Positions 59,943 to 64,000 of a stretch of 64,000 nucleotides of DNA are shown here, piece by piece (position 1 is the stretch's first letter; each line of letters starts with the position of its first letter). The stretch covers positions 3,038,001 through 3,102,000 of the forward strand of contig NZ_NEVS01000004.1 in NCBI RefSeq assembly GCF_002261215.1. The letters run 5' to 3'. Source of the DNA: Bordetella genomosp. 11. GTDB lineage: Bacteria; Pseudomonadota; Gammaproteobacteria; Burkholderiales; Burkholderiaceae_B. The notes beneath the pieces are model-generated. The model saw nothing but the letters and a program-made list of their open reading frames with translations. It did no database searches and had not been told where the DNA came from. The position numbers and the translations under genes are program-made.

Positions 59943-61943
59943 ATGAGTTTCGACAAATCCACGCTGCAGATTTTCGCCAACTATTGTGTGGCGGCGGCGG
60001 AAAGCATGGCGTACACCCTGGTCCGGACCGCACACTCCGCGTTCATCAAGGAAACAGAGGATTTTTCCTGCACCCTGATGACCCCGCAGGGCTTGACGTT
60101 CGCTTCTCCCAAGACACTCGGAGCGACCTGGTATCCGGGCCTGGATTTCAGTTCCGTCATCGACATGGCGGGCCCGTACGAACCCGGCGACGTGGGCATG
60201 ACCAACGATGCCTATAGCGGCTACGTCGCGACGCACACGCCGGACGTCATGATGTGGAAGCCCGTGTTCTACGAGGGCGAGATCGTCTGCTATGTGGGCG
60301 GCCACGTACACAACACCGATATGGGAGGCGCGGTCCCGGCATCCCTCTCACGCACATTGACGGAGATCCACCAGGAAGGGATCCGCTTCATCCCAAGCAA
60401 GATCGTGCGGGGCGGCGTGCTGAATGAAGAGCTGATGAAGCTCATGGAGGTGAACGTCCGCTCGCCGGAGCAGAACCGGGGCGACCTGAATGCCCAGATA
60501 TCCATGCTCATGACCGGCGAACGGCGCATTCTGGAGATCATCGAGCGCTTCGGCATCGCCGCGTTCAAGGAAGGCATCCAGGCGCTGCTGGACTACTCGG
60601 AAGAGCAGGCCCGCGTGCTGGTGTCGGAGATCCCGGACGGCGACTATCGATTCTCGGAATTCGCCGACGAGGACTCCGTCAACGGCAAGCCCTTGAGGGT
60701 CGCCCTGAACCTGCGCGTGCGCGGCTCCGAACTGGAATTCGATTTCACAGGCAGCGACCCGCAACTGAACTCCTCGCTGAACATGCCGACAGGCGGGAAG
60801 GAAAGACACGTCCTGGCCCTCGTCGGCCTGAACTATGTGCTCTATACCCTTAATCCGGGCATCATGCTGAACGCTGGCATGATCCGGGTCGCGCGCTGCG
60901 TGCTGCCCGAAGGCACGGTGGTCAATCCCTTGCCCCCGGCGGCCGTCGGCATGCGCAGCCTGACGTGCAAGCTGGTGCAATACGCGACCATCGGCGCGTT
61001 CTCGCAGGCACTGCCCGAGCGCATGCCTGCCTCGCCGGCGGGCGGCATGAGCATCATGAACGTCCGCACCGCTTCCAGCAGCGGGCAAAACGTCATTGCC
61101 GCGATCGGCCCGGTCGGCGGCGGGGCGGGCGGCGCGCTCAACGGCGATGGGTCGGAAGCCTCCGGCGCCATCGTGGCGTTCCTGCGGAACACGCCCGTCG
61201 AGATCAACGAAGCGGAAGTGCCGATACGCATTACCCGTTACGGGCTGGTTCCGGGCAGCGCCGGCGTCGGCAAGTTCCGTGGCGGCCTGGGCACTGTGAT
61301 GGAGTTCAAGGTCTTCGCGCCCAACTCCATCGTGACCGCGCGCAACCGCGACAAGTCCCGCTTCGCATCCTGGGGCGTACTTGGAGGCAAAGCCGGTTCG
61401 GTATCCCGATTCCTGCGCAATCCCGGGTCGGCGCGTGAAGAGAACCTTGGCGTGAACGACCTGATTCATTGCCAGCCCGGCGACGTCATCCGCCTGGAAG
61501 GCTGCGGCGGCGGCGGTTATGGTCCCGCCATCGAGCGCGACCCGGAGAGCGTCGCCCATGACGTTCGCTGCGGATACGTGTCGGTGGAATCGGCAAGGGA
61601 CGACTACTTTGTCGTGATGTCGGATGGGGCCGTCGATGTCCAGGCTACCGAGAGCCTGCGTGCCAGGTTGCGCACGGCGCAGGCGCCGGCGGCCGGACAC
61701 TTCGACTACGGCCCGGGCCGGGATGAATTCGAACGGTCCTGGACCGAGGAACGCTACGAAGCACTGACATCCTTGCTCTCCAGCGTGCCGGCCAACTGGC
61801 GCCACTTCCTGAAGATCAAGATCTTCGATGCGCTCGAAGCGAAGGAAAAGGAAGGCGATGTCCCCGCGGGGGCCGCGGTGATTTTCGCGATCTTCGACGA
61901 GCTCAAGACCGAGTATCCGCAACTGCAGCCGGCGACCGCGTAA
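59943..61943 (+). CDS. hyuB: Hydantoinase/oxoprolinase B subunit (HyuB)
   Basis: 666 residues, 3 nt after hyuA with GAGGAG just upstream. The family blocks VRTAHSAFIKETEDFSCTLM, GDVGMTNDAYSG, HVHNTDMGGAVPAS, GPVGGGAGGALNGDG and EGCGGGGYGPAIERDP are present. It forms the second subunit of the ATP-dependent cyclic-amide hydrolase. It is about 100 residues longer than many HyuB proteins because of a C-terminal tail after DVRCGYVS that may be a distinct module. Confidence 0.92.
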   Translation: MSFDKSTLQIFANYCVAAAESMAYTLVRTAHSAFIKETEDFSCTLMTPQGLTFASPKTLGATWYPGLDFSSVIDMAGPYEPGDVGMTNDAYSGYVATHTPDVMMWKPVFYEGEIVCYVGGHVHNTDMGGAVPASLSRTLTEIHQEGIRFIPSKIVRGGVLNEELMKLMEVNVRSPEQNRGDLNAQISMLMTGERRILEIIERFGIAAFKEGIQALLDYSEEQARVLVSEIPDGDYRFSEFADEDSVNGKPLRVALNLRVRGSELEFDFTGSDPQLNSSLNMPTGGKERHVLALVGLNYVLYTLNPGIMLNAGMIRVARCVLPEGTVVNPLPPAAVGMRSLTCKLVQYATIGAFSQALPERMPASPAGGMSIMNVRTASSSGQNVIAAIGPVGGGAGGALNGDGSEASGAIVAFLRNTPVEINEAEVPIRITRYGLVPGSAGVGKFRGGLGTVMEFKVFAPNSIVTARNRDKSRFASWGVLGGKAGSVSRFLRNPGSAREENLGVNDLIHCQPGDVIRLEGCGGGGYGPAIERDPESVAHDVRCGYVSVESARDDYFVVMSDGAVDVQATESLRARLRTAQAPAAGHFDYGPGRDEFERSWTEERYEALTSLLSSVPANWRHFLKIKIFDALEAKEKEGDVPAGAAVIFAIFDELKTEYPQLQPATA

Positions 61944-61962
61944 CCATCCAACTTTCAGCATC

Positions 61963-63294
61963 ATGAAGCAGCCGTTACTCAAGATCGACCTCGATGTCCC
62001 CTTTCCCAAGCACGTGGATGTTGCGATTATCGGCGGAGGCGCCGCGGGCGTCATCACCGCTTATGAACTGGCGAAGCTGGGGCGAACCGTAGGCGTTTTC
62101 GAGAAGGGACGAATCGCCGCCGAGCAGAGCAGCCGGAATTGGGGTTGGTGCCGTACTTTGGGTCGCGATACGCGCGAGCTCAGTATGGCCAAGCTCAGCG
62201 TAAAGCGGTGGTCGGAGATATCCGCGGAGATCGGCGCGGATGTCGGCTTTCGCGAGACCGGCATTACGTTCGTCACGCAAAGCGAATCGGAGCTCGCCGG
62301 CTGGGAAGACTGGTTCCAGTTCGCGAAACGCTCCGGCGTTGCCGCCGAAATGCTCACCCGCGAACAGGCCAACAAGGTCTATGCGGCGAACGGCAGCCCC
62401 TGGATAGGCGGGGTGCGCACTTTTCATGACGGTTATGCCGATCCGTCATGCGCAATACCGCTTATCGCGCGCCATGCCGCAAGTATGGGTGTTTCGGTGC
62501 AACAGCACTGTGCCGTCAATGAACTTTACTTCGAGGGCGGCAAGGTCGCAGGCGTCAAAACCGAGCGCGGTCTCGTCCGGGCTGGCGCGGTGGTCATCGC
62601 GGGCGGTGCCTGGTCCTCCCTGTTCTGTGTCAAGCACAAGATTGTGCTGCCGACATTGAACGTCTACTCGTCCGCGTCCAAAACCCGCGACGATATGCAG
62701 CTGGATTTCAGCGGCCCGCTGAAAGCGCCCGAGTTCTCGTTGCGCGAGCGCCAGGATGGCGGGTACACCCTGGCAAAGAGCGGACGCGGTTCCGTTCCCA
62801 TCGTCCCCAACAGCCTGCGATACGGCAGGCGATTCATGGGGCTCTATACGAGCCGCCGCAAGAGCATAAAGCTTCAGTTCGGCCGCGAATTCTTCCGCCA
62901 GCTCTGGAGCGAGTTCAATTATCTGTACCTGAATCGCTCTCCGTTCGAACGCAATCGCATCCTCGACCCTGCGCCGGATATGTCGCTGGTGCGCTCGGCC
63001 TACGAGGCATCGGAAAAGGTCTTCCCCGGATTGGGCCCGGAGCGGCTCGATATCGCCTGGGGCGGCGCGATCGATAACACGCCCGATGGCATTCCGGTCG
63101 TGTCGGAAGTGGACGGAATCCGTAACGTGTATCTATGCACTGGCTTTAGCGGCCACGGATTCAGCAGCGCCATGGGGGCGGGGCATATGCTCGCGCAACT
63201 GATCAACAGCGGCAATACGGCCCCCGACCTCCGGCATCTATCGCATAGACGCTTTCTGACCGGGGAAAGACTGGCGCCGAATATCATTTACTGA
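61963..63294 (+). CDS. FAD-dependent oxidoreductase (DAO family) of the hyu operon
   Basis: 443 residues, 19 nt after hyuB. VDVAIIGGGAAGVITAYELA, EQSSRNWGWCRTLGRD and the C-terminal GFSGHGFSSAMGAGHML are the FAD contacts. It is a paralogue of the oxidase at 43658-44992. Placed after HyuAB, it would oxidise the amino or N-alkylamino acid released by ring opening, yielding a semialdehyde or a dealkylated amine for GabT/GabD. It ends the operon 58 nt before a convergent autotransporter gene. Confidence 0.88.
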   Translation: MKQPLLKIDLDVPFPKHVDVAIIGGGAAGVITAYELAKLGRTVGVFEKGRIAAEQSSRNWGWCRTLGRDTRELSMAKLSVKRWSEISAEIGADVGFRETGITFVTQSESELAGWEDWFQFAKRSGVAAEMLTREQANKVYAANGSPWIGGVRTFHDGYADPSCAIPLIARHAASMGVSVQQHCAVNELYFEGGKVAGVKTERGLVRAGAVVIAGGAWSSLFCVKHKIVLPTLNVYSSASKTRDDMQLDFSGPLKAPEFSLRERQDGGYTLAKSGRGSVPIVPNSLRYGRRFMGLYTSRRKSIKLQFGREFFRQLWSEFNYLYLNRSPFERNRILDPAPDMSLVRSAYEASEKVFPGLGPERLDIAWGGAIDNTPDGIPVVSEVDGIRNVYLCTGFSGHGFSSAMGAGHMLAQLINSGNTAPDLRHLSHRRFLTGERLAPNIIY

Positions 63295-63352
63295 ATCGGC
63301 GGGATCGTATCGGGACGGGCTCGCACACGGACAGCACGCGAGCGCGGCCGCG

Positions 63353-64000
63353 CTAGAACCGCCATGCGAGATTCACGCTGCCTGCATTCTGCCGGTTGCC
63401 GCCGCCGAGCTGGCCGTTGTAGGCCACGCCCACGGTCGTCGATTTCGTCAGCCGCATGTCGATGCCCAGCTCCATCACCGCGGCATCCTGCGCGATGGGG
63501 GCGCCGGCCACCGTGAACGGCACGCTGTCGCCGAAGGCCATGGTGGTGTCGGGATCCAGGTCGCCGAAGGCATGGCGCCAACCGGCCATGGCATGCACGC
63601 GGCCCGGCATTCCCGCTGACTCGAAACGAAGCTCGCCGCGCAGGCCCAACGTGGTGGTGGTGACCGCGCTGCGCTGGCTGTCGCCATCCAGAGCGGCCAC
63701 GCCGCCGGATTCCGAAAACCCGCGCACGCGCAGGTCGCTGTAGTTAACGCCGGCAAAAGGCTGCACTGCCATGCGATCGCCCACGGGCAAGCGGTAGCCC
63801 AGTTCCGTGAACGCTTGCGCGGTGCCGGCGTGATAGCTGGCCTTCAGCGTATCGGCCAGTCCCGCGGCGGACGTATCGCGGCGCGTGTCGATATCGTGCC
63901 AGGTATAGGCCACGCCCGCGGTCCATTCGATGTGGCCCGGCCCGGCCTGGAAGGCCTTGCCGCCATAGAGCGTGGCGCTGTAGCTGTCCACGTCCGCGGT
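63353..64000 (-). CDS. Autotransporter C-terminal beta-barrel domain (partial)
   Basis: The visible 215 residues are the C-terminal part of a minus-strand gene that continues past the window end. Alternating amphipathic strands (VQPFAGVNYSDLRVRGF, TTLGLRGELRF, AMAGWRHAFGD, TTVGVAYNGQLGG) and the terminal SVNLAWRF, ending in Phe, are the autotransporter barrel signature recognised by the BAM complex. The passenger domain is outside the window, so the exported function is unknown. Confidence 0.9.
   Translation of the reverse strand, partial: TADVDSYSATLYGGKAFQAGPGHIEWTAGVAYTWHDIDTRRDTSAAGLADTLKASYHAGTAQAFTELGYRLPVGDRMAVQPFAGVNYSDLRVRGFSESGGVAALDGDSQRSAVTTTTLGLRGELRFESAGMPGRVHAMAGWRHAFGDLDPDTTMAFGDSVPFTVAGAPIAQDAAVMELGIDMRLTKSTTVGVAYNGQLGGGNRQNAGSVNLAWRF

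Noticed and set aside
57876..60311. An 811-codon open frame on the minus strand opposite hyuA-hyuB.
   Set aside because: It mirrors the strongly conserved hyuA/hyuB frames, has a His/Arg-rich composition with no motif, and is the usual antisense shadow in GC-rich DNA.

Overview
The window is GC-rich, densely coding DNA with no rRNA, tRNA, CRISPR array or insertion sequence that I can see. Four intact Bug-type (TctC-like) tripartite tricarboxylate transporter binding proteins plus a fifth remnant, many SDR, FAD-oxidase and CoA-pathway genes, and numerous LysR, IclR and MocR regulators all point to a metabolically versatile betaproteobacterium of the Alcaligenaceae (Bordetella or Achromobacter type). 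That assignment is inferred from gene content only.

Region 1 (1-13948, all +): a catabolic run of about 15 genes. It begins with the end of an acyl-CoA ligase and continues with two enoyl-CoA hydratases, an acyl-CoA dehydrogenase, a split and a fused 3-hydroxyacyl-CoA dehydrogenase, a class III CoA-transferase, a secreted esterase, a carboxymuconolactone-decarboxylase-like protein, four SDRs, a NIPSNAP-like protein and a Bug protein. It reads as a beta-oxidation-style pathway for an unidentified acid. Region 2 (13949-24433): an orphan 80-aa gene beside an inverted repeat, a lactonase with the 3' remnant of a Bug gene, IclR, an FMN 2-hydroxyacid oxidase with a Bug protein, a PepSY protein behind a Fur-like box, nhaA with a structured leader, a SnoaL-like gene, an FAD oxidase and a broken phosphoesterase gene. 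Region 3 (24430-30949): an SDR, a TauE/SafE permease, a MocR remnant, a polar amino acid ABC transporter and an intact MocR regulator.

Region 4 (30992-40728): a LysR gene and an N-carbamoyl/N-acyl-D-amino-acid salvage operon (carbamoylase, dehydratase, Bug, D-aminoacylase), then IclR with an MFS - ureidoglycolate lyase - PuuE-type allantoinase operon. Region 5 (40800-44992): a PuuR-like XRE-cupin regulator divergent from a cupin - aldehyde dehydrogenase - FAD oxidase operon with a clear sigma70 promoter.

Region 6 (45044-63294) is the most interesting part. Five promoters share one composite architecture: a 16-bp core with a T-N11-A LysR box, exactly 18 bp, then ATTTG merging into a -35, with a -10 after 17-18 bp. 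They lie before a Bug gene, gabD-gabT, an HAD - FAD oxidase - dipeptide-type ABC operon, the ABC binding protein, and a hyuA-hyuB-FAD oxidase operon. The site before the HAD operon also abuts the start of the resident lysR. The sequence therefore defines a compact, apparently undescribed LysR regulon. By analogy to the N-methylpyrrolidone pathway of Alicycliphilus, it would import and open a lactam or cyclic amide and funnel it through a 4-aminobutyrate-type intermediate to succinate. The window ends in the C-terminal barrel of an autotransporter.
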